Shown here one piece after another: positions 1 to 6,433 of a stretch of 12,180 nt of DNA. This DNA is from Chitinophagaceae bacterium (GTDB lineage Bacteria > Bacteroidota > Bacteroidia > Chitinophagales > Chitinophagaceae), in NCBI GenBank assembly GCA_003167015.1, contig PMUF01000386.1, positions 1 to 12,180 of the forward strand. Direction: 5' to 3'. A program made the position numbers and the translations under genes. Below the pieces are notes generated by a model. That model was not told where the DNA came from, ran no database searches, and saw only the letters and a list, made by a program, of their open reading frames with translations. Each line of letters starts with the position of its first letter. Within the stretch, counting starts at the first letter, position 1.

Positions 1-72
1 TCCGCCAGCCATTTCCATCGCGGTTTCTATGCTTAGGGTATCACTGCCGTACTGAAAAAAAGTTTTATTCAT
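1..72 (-). CDS. 5' end of an unidentified gene (possible ammonia-lyase family), runs off window
   Basis: Reading the minus strand from the ATG at 72-70 gives an uninterrupted 24-codon frame to the window edge, beginning MNKTFFQYGSDTLS and ending in ...MEMAGG. It starts 36 bases after the stop of the regulator remnant, in the same orientation, and the last ~13 bases before the ATG are A-rich. A TATTTTTG motif sits 17 bases upstream. The pattern of an early YG, then a D-T-L triplet, then an aliphatic helix, is reminiscent of the N-terminus of histidine/aromatic amino acid ammonia-lyases. Twenty-four residues are too few to assign a family, so this is a guess. That a real gene begins here is moderately supported by spacing and orientation. 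Confidence 0.45.
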   Translation of the reverse strand, partial: MNKTFFQYGSDTLSIETAMEMAGG

Positions 73-89
73 GACAATCTTTTCTGGGC

Positions 90-97
90 CAAAAATA
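90..97 (-). promoter_or_regulatory. Candidate Bacteroidota -7 box before the gene starting at 72
   Basis: The minus strand carries TATTTTTG at 97-90, an exact match to the TAnnTTTG -7 consensus described for Bacteroidota housekeeping promoters. The ATG at 72 follows 17 bases later, which would give a very short leader. I see no TTTG/TTG element at the expected 19-21 base spacing upstream, so only half of the promoter is present. An eight-base AT-rich motif can also occur by chance. Confidence 0.25.
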
Positions 98-108
98 TGC
101 CTTTTGTC

Positions 109-684
109 CTACTTCAGCAGCCGGCGAAGGAATTCTTCCCTGCGCCGGATAGCCACTTCAATGGAACTGCCATCGTCCATGACAACATAGCCGCCCCTGC
201 CCTTATGGTATTTTTGAATGTTTTGAAGGTTGATGATATGGGAATTATGAACCCGGCAAAAAATACTTTCCGGAAGCAGGTCTTCATAATCTTTGATATT
301 CCGGGTTGCCGTGACCTGGCTGCCGTTATTAAGAAATATAACGCTATAATGGCCTTTCGCTTCGAAGCGGATGATATCCCGGACCGGAACAAACATCAAA
401 CCGTTAATGGTCGGTACCGCCAATTTTTGTTGTGCCAAATTCATCGTTCCCATATTGTCCAGCAGAACTTTCATTTTTTCCATCACCCCTGCTTCCTGCG
501 TTTTTTCGGTTACTCTATCCAGCGCATCGCGCAAGTCGTCGATATCTACCGGCTTCAACAAATAATCTACGGCGCTGTATTTAAAAGCCCGGATGGCATA
601 ATTATCGAAAGCCGTCACAAAGATGACCTGGAAGGCACTTGGCTGCAATTGATTCAACAGATCGAAAGGATTGCCCTGCGTCAA
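109..684 (-). pseudogene. Remnant of a LytTR response regulator: N-terminal receiver half deleted
   Basis: This open stretch encodes the last ~190 residues of a response regulator. It aligns without gaps to residues 59-248 of the intact regulator at 953-1699, with about 120 of 190 identities by hand count. It keeps the second half of the receiver domain (VTAFDNYA and DYLLKP, carrying the conserved Thr and Lys) and a whole LytTR DNA-binding domain (DIIRFEAKG, RVHNSHIINLQ, VAIRRREEF). It lacks the first ~58 residues, including the acidic pocket and the phosphoacceptor Asp. The only in-frame initiator near the front is TTG at 684-682, and a TAA closes the frame 24 bases upstream of it. It overlaps the kinase remnant in another frame. 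Conservation of the LytTR half suggests recent decay. Expression of a stand-alone LytTR domain by reinitiation is conceivable but unsupported. Confidence 0.8.
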
Positions 685-910
685 GTCCGTCGGTGGTTGT
701 GAAATTTATAAAATGAGTTCCGTCGAACCGGCTGACGCCCGTTTCCGTACCAACCCATATAAACCCATCTTTATCCTGGGTGATGCAATAAACAATCGAA
801 CCAGCCAATCCTTCGGTAATATCATAATGCGTATAACTGTACTCCTGGGCGAAGGAGGAGGATGAAAATAAAGCAAGGAGGAGGGTGTTGACTAGTCTCG
901 TATAGCTCAT
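602..910 (-). pseudogene. Remnant of a propeller sensor kinase: signal peptide plus first propeller motif only
   Basis: The ATG at 910-908 opens a frame with a signal peptide (hydrophobic core LVNTLLLALF, likely cut after SSFAQ). The following 55 residues match the intact kinase at 2525-5431 at about 48 positions, including ITQDKDGF, GTETGVSRFDG and the NFTT.DGL end of the first Reg_prop repeat. After codon ~76 the match stops abruptly, and the remaining ~26 codons are a wrong-frame reading of the regulator gene until TAA at 602. More than 900 residues of propeller, Y_Y_Y, membrane and kinase sequence are therefore missing. The start lies 42 bases after the stop of the intact regulator, so the lost kinase was probably co-transcribed with it. 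The leader (911-938) resembles that of the intact kinase. Confidence 0.82.
681..688 (-). other. Deletion junction joining kinase remnant to regulator remnant
   Basis: On the minus strand, kinase homology ends at the codons for D-G-L (GAC GGA CTT). Regulator homology begins at TTG ACG CAG, which aligns with ATG ATG CAG (M58-M59-Q60) of the intact regulator. The switch falls within about 681-688 and cannot be placed more exactly because CTTG fits both sides. The two frames are offset by one base, so the join is not an in-frame fusion. No transposon end or direct repeat is visible at the junction. A simple deletion of roughly 2.7 kb or more, estimated from the intact kinase, explains it. Confidence 0.75.
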
Positions 911-923
911 AAGACCATATAAA

Positions 924-938
924 AATAAAGCATTTATT
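924..938. repeat. Short inverted repeat in the leader of the kinase remnant
   Basis: On the minus strand, AATAAA-TGC-TTTATT forms a perfect 6-bp inverted repeat centred 21 bases before the ATG at 910. The intact kinase has an equivalent at 5444-5458, centred 20 bases before its ATG. The inner pair is A-T here and G-C there, so both arms changed together. It may be a protein-binding site or a weak RNA hairpin near the start codon. AT-rich repeats this short also occur by chance, so function is inferred only from position and conservation. Confidence 0.4.
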
Positions 939-952
939 CCACAGACCCCCTA

Positions 953-1699
953 TCACTTCAGCAACCGGCTGATGAATTCATCCCGGCGGCGGATAGCCAC
1001 TTCGATATCGCTGTTGTCTTCCATGATGACAGACCCACCCCGCCCCTTTTGATATTTTTTGATCTTTTGCAAATTGATGATATGGGAATTGTGGACCCGA
1101 TAGAAAATTTTGGGCGGCAGGATATCTTCATATTCCTTAATATTGCGCGTAGCGAGGATCTGTTGTTTATCGACCATGCAAATGGCTGTATATCCTCCTT
1201 TGGCCTCCAGTCGTATGATGTCACCCAGCGCAACAAAAGACAGCCCCGTCAGCGTAGGTATAGCTATCTTCTGGTCTGACAGGGAAATATTACCGAGGTT
1301 TTCCAGCAGCATCTTCATTTGCGCCAGGACGTTCTCCTTTTCGAAATTACCGGAAATTTTTTCAATAGCAGCCACCAATCTATTAATATCCAATGGCTTA
1401 AGTAAATAATCCACCGCACTGTATTTAAAGGCGCGGACAGCATAGTTATCAAATGCCGTCACGAAGATCACCTGGAAATTAATGGGCTGAAGCCGGTTCA
1501 GCAGGTCGAAAGCATTCCCCTGCATCATTTCGATGTCCAGGAAAACGAGGTCCGGCCGGGTAGCATGGATCAGTGTGGTGGCCGTTTCTACCCCTTCGGC
1601 TGTGCCAACCACCTCGACCTGCGGACAGTAACTTCCCAGCAGCTTCTGCAGGATCTTGATACTGTCGATTTCATCATCTATCAAAACTGTTCGTATCAC
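953..1699 (-). CDS. LytTR-family response regulator (LytR/AlgR type), intact
   Basis: This 248-residue cytoplasmic transcription regulator has a receiver domain at ~1-115: acidic pocket D8-D9, phosphoacceptor D55 in LVFLDIEM, T81 in VTAFDNYA and K101 in DYLLKP. A variable linker leads to a LytTR DNA-binding domain at ~140-246 (DIIRLEAKG, RVHNSHIINLQ, VAIRRRDEF). All receiver catalytic residues are present, so it should accept a phosphoryl group. The start is GTG at 1699-1697, giving MIRTVLIDDE. An in-frame TGA lies seven bases upstream, and the nearby ATGs are out of frame. Its natural partner is the propeller kinase at 2525-5431, from which it is separated by a lipoprotein gene. LytTR regulators are classic partners of LytS/YpdA-type kinases. 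Targets are unknown; the polysaccharide operon and its own kinase are reasonable guesses. Confidence 0.93.
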   Translation of the reverse strand: MIRTVLIDDEIDSIKILQKLLGSYCPQVEVVGTAEGVETATTLIHATRPDLVFLDIEMMQGNAFDLLNRLQPINFQVIFVTAFDNYAVRAFKYSAVDYLLKPLDINRLVAAIEKISGNFEKENVLAQMKMLLENLGNISLSDQKIAIPTLTGLSFVALGDIIRLEAKGGYTAICMVDKQQILATRNIKEYEDILPPKIFYRVHNSHIINLQKIKKYQKGRGGSVIMEDNSDIEVAIRRRDEFISRLLK

Positions 1700-1867
1700 A
1701 AAACATCATTTTTAAACTAGCGTAAAATATAAAAGTATGGCTTAACCGGGCTAAAAGCAAAAAGAGCCCTCCCGGACCCATTTTGCTGCAATATAACAAT
1801 ACACCAAATTTACTGCGCCATTCATGACATAACGGTCATCATAGGGCTGCCTGCGGGCGACCCTTTT
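1700..1867 (-). promoter_or_regulatory. 168-base intergenic leader before the response regulator
   Basis: This is the longest non-coding stretch in the window. It holds the inverted repeats described separately (1746-1775 and 1844-1869) and a small ATGAC/GTCAT pair (1824-1828 with 1835-1839). The minus-strand motif TATATTTT at 1731-1724 is one base off the Bacteroidota -7 consensus and lies about 25 bases before the GTG. No matching -33 element is seen at the right spacing. The length, compared with near-zero gaps in the operon upstream, suggests that the regulator has its own promoter. That is inference. Confidence 0.35.
1746..1775. repeat. Inverted repeat with two alternative stems in the regulator leader
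   Basis: CCGGG at 1746-1750 pairs with CCCGG at 1771-1775. Alternatively, GGGCT at 1748-1752 pairs with AGCCC at 1765-1769. The two 5-bp stems share the GGG and so exclude each other. The loop on the minus strand is T-rich (CTTTTTGCTTTTAG). It lies about 47-76 bases before the GTG start at 1699. Possible roles are an operator or a weak attenuating hairpin. The stems are short, and neither is followed by a U-run in the minus direction. Confidence 0.3.
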
Positions 1868-1869
1868 TT
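1844..1869 (+). terminator. Hairpin plus T-run, terminator-like on the plus strand
   Basis: On the plus strand, GGGCTGCC-TGCG-GGCGACCC (1844-1863) forms an 8-position stem with one mismatch and one G-T pair, followed by six T residues (1864-1869). This is the form of an intrinsic terminator, but it points against all genes here. On the minus strand the hairpin starts just after the lipoprotein stop codon and has its A-run in front and no T-run behind. It could stop antisense transcription or stabilise the 3' end of the lipoprotein message. Confidence 0.35.
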
Positions 1870-2392
1870 AAGGAGGAGTGACTTTTTCGATATCTAATGC
1901 ACTACCCGTAGAGTCATAAAGCCAGCAGATACTGTCGGTCAATTTTATAATTCTGACGTAATCAGAGCCAAAAGTTGGTGTATTGACTACGTACGTGCTG
2001 CTGTCATTATTGGTGAAGTACCATTGACCTGAAGAATAAAAGGTGCCCTGCAAGGCCCAATAAAAGCCATCGGCCGTGTAGGAGCTAAAAACATCATCCA
2101 AATCCTCCACATTGTTGGAAGCGCCTCTGACGTATATCAAAGATCCCGTTCCGGGCCTGGTATAACTCAAATAGGCTGTATCGATTTCCCATTGCTTGCC
2201 TGTTAACATCGACAGGATTGAAGGACCTGGCGTTATGGTGTCTTTTATAATCGTTGTGTCATAAACGGTGGTATAGGTGGTGTCCCTGATGGTTACAGGA
2301 TTCGATTTCGTGCAGGAAATCAGGTTTAGATTGGCTACCGCCAAAAGCGCGAAAATGACTTCTACGGTGGCGATTGTAACGATTTTTTTCAT
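1868..2392 (-). CDS. Small secreted lipoprotein with lipocalin-like pattern
   Basis: This 174-residue protein has a type II signal peptide. After MKK and a hydrophobic stretch containing one unusual acidic residue (E11), the lipobox LISC places the lipid-anchored Cys at position 27. A short linker rich in D-T-T (about 35-55) follows, of a kind common in Bacteroidota lipoproteins. The mature part opens with LTGKQWEIDTAYL, continues with alternating Y/W-rich strands (GQWYFTNNDSSTYVV) and closes with IIKLTDSICWLY. That order resembles the lipocalin-like domains of Bacteroidota, but I cannot confirm the family. It lies between the sensor kinase (132-base gap) and its regulator (168-base gap), in the same direction. 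A periplasmic or outer-membrane accessory role in sensing is possible. It could equally be an unrelated insertion. Confidence 0.75.
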   Translation of the reverse strand: MKKIVTIATVEVIFALLAVANLNLISCTKSNPVTIRDTTYTTVYDTTIIKDTITPGPSILSMLTGKQWEIDTAYLSYTRPGTGSLIYVRGASNNVEDLDDVFSSYTADGFYWALQGTFYSSGQWYFTNNDSSTYVVNTPTFGSDYVRIIKLTDSICWLYDSTGSALDIEKVTPP

Positions 2393-2524
2393 TCTGATGT
2401 AATAAAGGTTATGAGGTTATTGGTTATCACGCCACAAAATATAAAATCGATAACGATCATCACGCACCATTTGGCAGCTGCGCCGTTTTTGACCATGGTC
2501 GCGTCACTTTTGCCTATGGACGAG
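2393..2524 (-). promoter_or_regulatory. 132-base gap before the lipoprotein gene, with three ATAACC repeats
   Basis: Between the kinase stop (2525) and the lipoprotein ATG (2392), the minus strand reads ATAACC at 2427-2422, 2420-2415 and 2412-2407. These are three copies at 7-8 base spacing, the last ending 14 bases before the ATG. Upstream is TATATTTTG (2443-2435), which is close to a Bacteroidota -7 box but has one extra spacer base, and there is no clear -33 element. The repeats could be a regulator site or an unusual ribosome-loading region. There is no good Shine-Dalgarno sequence. Short direct repeats in AT-rich DNA may also be accidental. Confidence 0.3.
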
Positions 2525-5431
2525 TTAAAAATCCGGCAAATGTATGACCACCCTGGTACCCTGGGCCTGGCCATTGTCAGCCACGATATCTTCTATGCTG
2601 ACATCGATTTCGTACCCATAGATCGCGCTGATCATCTTGATCCGGTCTGCCGTCAGCCCCATTCCTTTTGATTGATATTCAATATGTTCGGCAGATTTAT
2701 ACTCCAGGGCCTTCTTTCTCCCGATGCCATTGTCCTCCACGGTGACGACCAACTGCGTCCCCCGCTGCCGCATGATGATGCGGATATGTCCCTGACCCTG
2801 CACTTTATGCCGCAGACCATGACGCATGCTGTTTTCTATGTAAGGCTGGATCAGCATGGGAGGTAAAAATCTATTATCCTTATCGATAGCCGCATCTACT
2901 TCGATCGTATAATCCATCTTTTCCTTAAAACGCATTTTTTCCAGTGAAAGATAAGTTGACAGATAATCCACTTCATCAGTTATCGAGATAAATGATTTCG
3001 AAGAATTGTGAAGAGTAGCTCTGATAAGATGGGCAAAGCCGGAAATATACTGGTTGGAAGCCAGTACATCCTGATCGAAAACAAACTGCTGGATGGAATT
3101 GAGACAATTAAAAATAAAATGCGGGTTCATCTGTGCCTGTAATGCCCTGTTTTCCATTTCCGTTGTTTTCCGGATCAGCCGCTCACTTTCATCCTGTTGC
3201 CGGCGGATATGCCTGATCCGGCGGCTGACCAATAGCCAGGTCAATGAAAGGAAGACGACAAGGACGAGTACTTCAAACCAGATAGTCTGCCAGTAAGGAG
3301 TCGTCACATCAAAGGGCAGTGTCAGCAGCGAACTGCGGATGGCGAACTTATTTTCAGCCTGCAATTGGAACTGGTAATGCCCCGAGGGCAAGGTCGGATA
3401 TTCAAGATAAGTCTCGTTAGTCTCCCGCCAGTCGCTGTCCAGGCCAAGCATCCGGTATCTGTACCTGACCCTGCCGACTGACCGGTAAGAAATACCGACG
3501 AACTCGAAACGGATATCACTTTTCTTATAGGATAACTGCATGCGTGCACTGTCGCCAATCCTGTCATTACCGGCATTGAGCACCGCCAAAAGCTGAAGCC
3601 GGCATTGTTCCGGCGGCCCCGGCTTCGCCTCGTTAAAAAAACTCATGCCCGACGAAGTCCCGACATAAATGGTAGGCCCGTCCGCATATATGGTATTAAC
3701 GATATCGGACCCCAGCCCATCATTGGACGTATAGCGGGTAACAGGGTACCCCGGTTTATCCAACTCTACTTTATTCAGCCCTTTATCGGTTCCTACCCAC
3801 AGCGTATTGCCACGAATATACAAAACCCTGCAGATGTCACTGGTCAATCCCTCCCGGCGGGTGATCCTGGCCACAACACTATCATTTTTTATGGCGATGA
3901 TCCCCGCATCATCATAAGAAGCGATCCATAAAATGTGATCACCCGATGCCGCAATCGATGATATCCTTTTCTTCAAAAAGGGGATTTTCTCTCCCATGAA
4001 AACGATCGATTTATCCGGATGGATACGGTAAAGGCCATTCAGCGTCCCCACATAGGTAGTATCCGCATGGGAATAAACCGCGGCGGACCGTTCCCGCCAA
4101 AGCGTGTCGGTCATACAAAAACAGCCCAGATCGAATACGCCCAAACCTTCGCTCGTACTCATCAGATACTCTTTATCATTCTTTTTAAAGACTGATTTTA
4201 CGCCTCCCGCTATTATCTTTCTTCTCACTATATGGAAATCCTTCGTCATTTCCAATACGCCGACATCGGAAGCATGAAAGATCTTATCATTTTCCTCATC
4301 TATGTATAATATGCGGTTCTTTCCAATCTCATTAAATGGTATACCTGTCATCGTACCATGATCGGGCGAGGATAATTTATACACTTGATTGTGATTATTA
4401 CCAAGCCAGATATTATTTTCAATCTTCGTAATGAAATATACTGCCGTCTGCGCAGCATCACCCGTCGGTACATCGATCGTCCTGAATTCGTCGAAATTTA
4501 ACCTGTAGATTCCCTGGCCGAGCGTCGTAAACCACAGACTGCCCGACACATCCCTGTATGTTCTGGACACCTCCCTGCCCGGCAAAAATATCCTTATTTG
4601 ACCTGTGTGGATATTGTATTCCTTGGCGCCGTCTGCCTCATTAAAAAAAGCAAGACTGTCGCCTACCAGCGAATAGGTAATATGATTATGAACTACCTGG
4701 TAAAAAGGACGGTGTACCGGCGCCGCATTGATCAATGACCGGATCTCGACACAATTCTTATTATCTTGTCGCCAGATGACCCATTCAGGGTTCATGGCGA
4801 TATAAGTCGGATTGAAAATATCAATTTTTATGGAAGCGGCTAAGGAAAATCCCTTTTCTGAGAGGTTGAAGATCTTTTGTCCGGCCTGGACCTGGAAATG
4901 CCCGGCCAGGTTCCTGCAAACGGCCAAACATTCCCGAAGCGGCTCATGTCCAATGGAGTCATATTCCGATACGGATCCGTTGGCGCCGATCTGGTGAAGA
5001 GCCGTTCTCTCCTGGATAAGGATATTGCCATCATCGTCTTCGGCAAAGCTTTCGACATTCCCTTTCAGACGAATTTGCCGAAGAAGGGAATCATTCTCCT
5101 GGTTATATATCCTTCCCTTGTAGTAATAACAGACAGATTTTTTCAGCGGAGCCATCCATACCCTTCCTTTCGAATCCCCGAATATCTGCAGGACCTCAAT
5201 ATCAGGTAATCCGTCCCCGGTCGTGAAGTTCTTAAAATGAACGCCGTCGAAACGGCTCACCCCCGTCTCCGTGCCCATCCATAAAAAACCATCCTTATCC
5301 TGGGTAATGCAATAAACCGTAGACCCTGCCAACCCATCGGTTATATCATAATGGGTATAACTATATTCCTGAGAGAATAAGGAACAGCAAATAAGATGCA
5401 GAAGTATGACAAGGAAGGCAGCTTTCTTCAT
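2525..5431 (-). CDS. Propeller sensor histidine kinase (Reg_prop / Y_Y_Y / LytS-YpdA type His_kinase)
   Basis: This 968-residue membrane sensor has a signal peptide (~1-20, ending LFSQ) and a large periplasmic Reg_prop propeller (~22-640). Clear blades include ITQDKDGFLWMGTETGVSRF near the front and NTLWVGTDKGLNKV towards the end. A Y_Y_Y domain (~650-712; YRYRMLGLDSDW) is followed by one transmembrane helix (~718-735), a charged coiled coil (739-766), and a His_kinase domain with H771 in MNPHFIFN. The ATP-binding domain has an N box (IEN, N867), VEDNGIG (898-904) and GMGL (923-926). It has no receiver or HTH domain, so it is not a hybrid sensor and must signal through a separate regulator, most likely the LytTR protein at 953-1699. 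Its ATG overlaps the TGA of the upstream glycosyltransferase, implying translational coupling to polysaccharide genes. In Bacteroidota, Reg_prop sensors commonly detect glycans; the ligand here is unknown. Confidence 0.95.
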   Translation of the reverse strand: MKKAAFLVILLHLICCSLFSQEYSYTHYDITDGLAGSTVYCITQDKDGFLWMGTETGVSRFDGVHFKNFTTGDGLPDIEVLQIFGDSKGRVWMAPLKKSVCYYYKGRIYNQENDSLLRQIRLKGNVESFAEDDDGNILIQERTALHQIGANGSVSEYDSIGHEPLRECLAVCRNLAGHFQVQAGQKIFNLSEKGFSLAASIKIDIFNPTYIAMNPEWVIWRQDNKNCVEIRSLINAAPVHRPFYQVVHNHITYSLVGDSLAFFNEADGAKEYNIHTGQIRIFLPGREVSRTYRDVSGSLWFTTLGQGIYRLNFDEFRTIDVPTGDAAQTAVYFITKIENNIWLGNNHNQVYKLSSPDHGTMTGIPFNEIGKNRILYIDEENDKIFHASDVGVLEMTKDFHIVRRKIIAGGVKSVFKKNDKEYLMSTSEGLGVFDLGCFCMTDTLWRERSAAVYSHADTTYVGTLNGLYRIHPDKSIVFMGEKIPFLKKRISSIAASGDHILWIASYDDAGIIAIKNDSVVARITRREGLTSDICRVLYIRGNTLWVGTDKGLNKVELDKPGYPVTRYTSNDGLGSDIVNTIYADGPTIYVGTSSGMSFFNEAKPGPPEQCRLQLLAVLNAGNDRIGDSARMQLSYKKSDIRFEFVGISYRSVGRVRYRYRMLGLDSDWRETNETYLEYPTLPSGHYQFQLQAENKFAIRSSLLTLPFDVTTPYWQTIWFEVLVLVVFLSLTWLLVSRRIRHIRRQQDESERLIRKTTEMENRALQAQMNPHFIFNCLNSIQQFVFDQDVLASNQYISGFAHLIRATLHNSSKSFISITDEVDYLSTYLSLEKMRFKEKMDYTIEVDAAIDKDNRFLPPMLIQPYIENSMRHGLRHKVQGQGHIRIIMRQRGTQLVVTVEDNGIGRKKALEYKSAEHIEYQSKGMGLTADRIKMISAIYGYEIDVSIEDIVADNGQAQGTRVVIHLPDF

Positions 5432-6432
5432 AAGACCTTATAAAAATAAGGCTTATTTCTGATGATAATTAAGGCTTTGCCGATGACAAATCCAACGTTT
5501 TTACAATAATACCTGAATTGAGTCCGGGAAAACCGGGTCTTGCCCTTTACGCCTATGCGGGATAACAGCATACCCATCCCGAAAACAGGTATCTCCAATA
5601 CATAACATATTAATTGGACCAGGAACCAGCCGACACCGAACTGCTTCCTGATCCGCACGAAATTGGAAAGCATGATCTGCAGTCCCTTTCGGTCATACAA
5701 ATTGTAATATCCCTTTCCTTCGGACCCGAAAGTCTCATTGGCCGAAGCGCCTTGCAGGTGGATGACATGATACTGCCCGTAAATGCAAAGTTTACCGGTC
5801 TTGCGTAGCCGGCCGCACCATTCGACCTCCTCGGCATACAGGAAGAAATCCTCATCCATCAGCCCGGCCCGGTCGATAGCTTCCTTTTTCACCATCAGAT
5901 ATGCCCCATTGATCCAATCCACTTCTACAAGAGCCGTGGCCTCCGGCACATTCGGTTTGGCTACCTTGAACATTTCACCCGCCCGCTTGATCCAATGGCC
6001 CAAATAAGGCAGAGGCAACAGATAGTTCAGGCCGCCCTTCATGAAATAATTCCCGGAGATCTGCGGCGTCCCGTCCGCATTCAGCAATTGAACACCACAG
6101 GCGATATAAGGCGATGCAGCCAGTAAGCGGCAGGTTTCTTTTACAGCCTCTGCCTCTACCAGCGTATCTGAGTTCAGCAGTAGGACTGTCCCGCCCCCGG
6201 ACTGCCGGATTCCTTCATTATTGGCCCGGGCAAACCCGGAGTTGTAGCTCATCTGGATCCACCTCACCGAAGGATAAGCCTGTTGAATCAGGGAAGCGCT
6301 GTCATCACCGGAAGCGTTATCCACCACGATGACCTCAAAGTCTATTCCCCCCGTCTCGGCATATAATGTCCGCAGACAATCCAACACCAGGCCGGGCGTT
6401 TTATAGTTCACTATGATCACAGAGAGGTCCAT
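5428..6432 (-). CDS. GT2 glycosyltransferase, rhamnosyltransferase-like (COG1216 / WbbL type)
   Basis: This 334-residue cytoplasmic, membrane-associated enzyme probably adds a sugar from a nucleotide donor to a growing lipid-linked glycan. The GT-A fold is marked by VIIVNYKTP (5-13), VVDNAS (36-41), NSGFARANNEG (64-74) and LLLNSDT (84-90), where N-S-D fills the metal-binding DXD position. The characteristic acceptor-side block WINGAYLMVKKEAID (173-187) with EDFFLYAEEVEWC (194-206) follows. The C-terminal third has hydrophobic segments (WFLVQLICYVLEIPVFGMGM) that may hold it to the membrane. It starts one base after the preceding gene ends, and its TGA is shared with the ATG of the sensor kinase. 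Its last codons coincide with a leader sequence also found before the kinase remnant, so the extreme C-terminus may have been acquired at the join. Donor and linkage cannot be read from sequence. Confidence 0.92.
   Translation of the reverse strand: MDLSVIIVNYKTPGLVLDCLRTLYAETGGIDFEVIVVDNASGDDSASLIQQAYPSVRWIQMSYNSGFARANNEGIRQSGGGTVLLLNSDTLVEAEAVKETCRLLAASPYIACGVQLLNADGTPQISGNYFMKGGLNYLLPLPYLGHWIKRAGEMFKVAKPNVPEATALVEVDWINGAYLMVKKEAIDRAGLMDEDFFLYAEEVEWCGRLRKTGKLCIYGQYHVIHLQGASANETFGSEGKGYYNLYDRKGLQIMLSNFVRIRKQFGVGWFLVQLICYVLEIPVFGMGMLLSRIGVKGKTRFSRTQFRYYCKNVGFVIGKALIIIRNKPYFYKVL
5444..5458. repeat. Short inverted repeat in the kinase leader, inside the glycosyltransferase 3' end
   Basis: On the minus strand, AAATAAG-C-CTTATTT is a perfect 7-bp inverted repeat centred 20 bases before the kinase ATG. 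Its right part overlaps a second possible hairpin, CCTTAT-TTTT-ATAAGG (5451-5436). The 20 bases just before the ATG match those before the kinase remnant (930-911) at 18 positions, although the codons just after the two ATGs differ. It is therefore a candidate control element for kinase translation or transcription that also encodes the end of the glycosyltransferase. Confidence 0.42.
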
Positions 6433-6433
6433 A

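Noticed and set aside
97..702. 201-codon plus-strand open frame
   Set aside because: It lies antisense over the regulator remnant, has no family signature, and is explained by codon use of the opposite strand.
602..910. Functional kinase-regulator fusion through programmed frameshifting at 681-688
   Set aside because: No slippery sequence is evident. The result would be a signal peptide and one propeller repeat joined to half a receiver lacking its phosphoacceptor, which is not a plausible protein.
1844..1869. Intrinsic terminator for the lipoprotein gene (minus strand)
   Set aside because: In the minus direction the hairpin is preceded by the A-run and followed by mixed sequence, so it lacks the required U-run. 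Only the plus-strand orientation fits.
2491..2500. Perfect 10-base palindrome GACCATGGTC after the kinase gene
   Set aside because: It is isolated, with no second copy or spacing to a promoter element, and a palindrome of this length is expected by chance in a window of this size.
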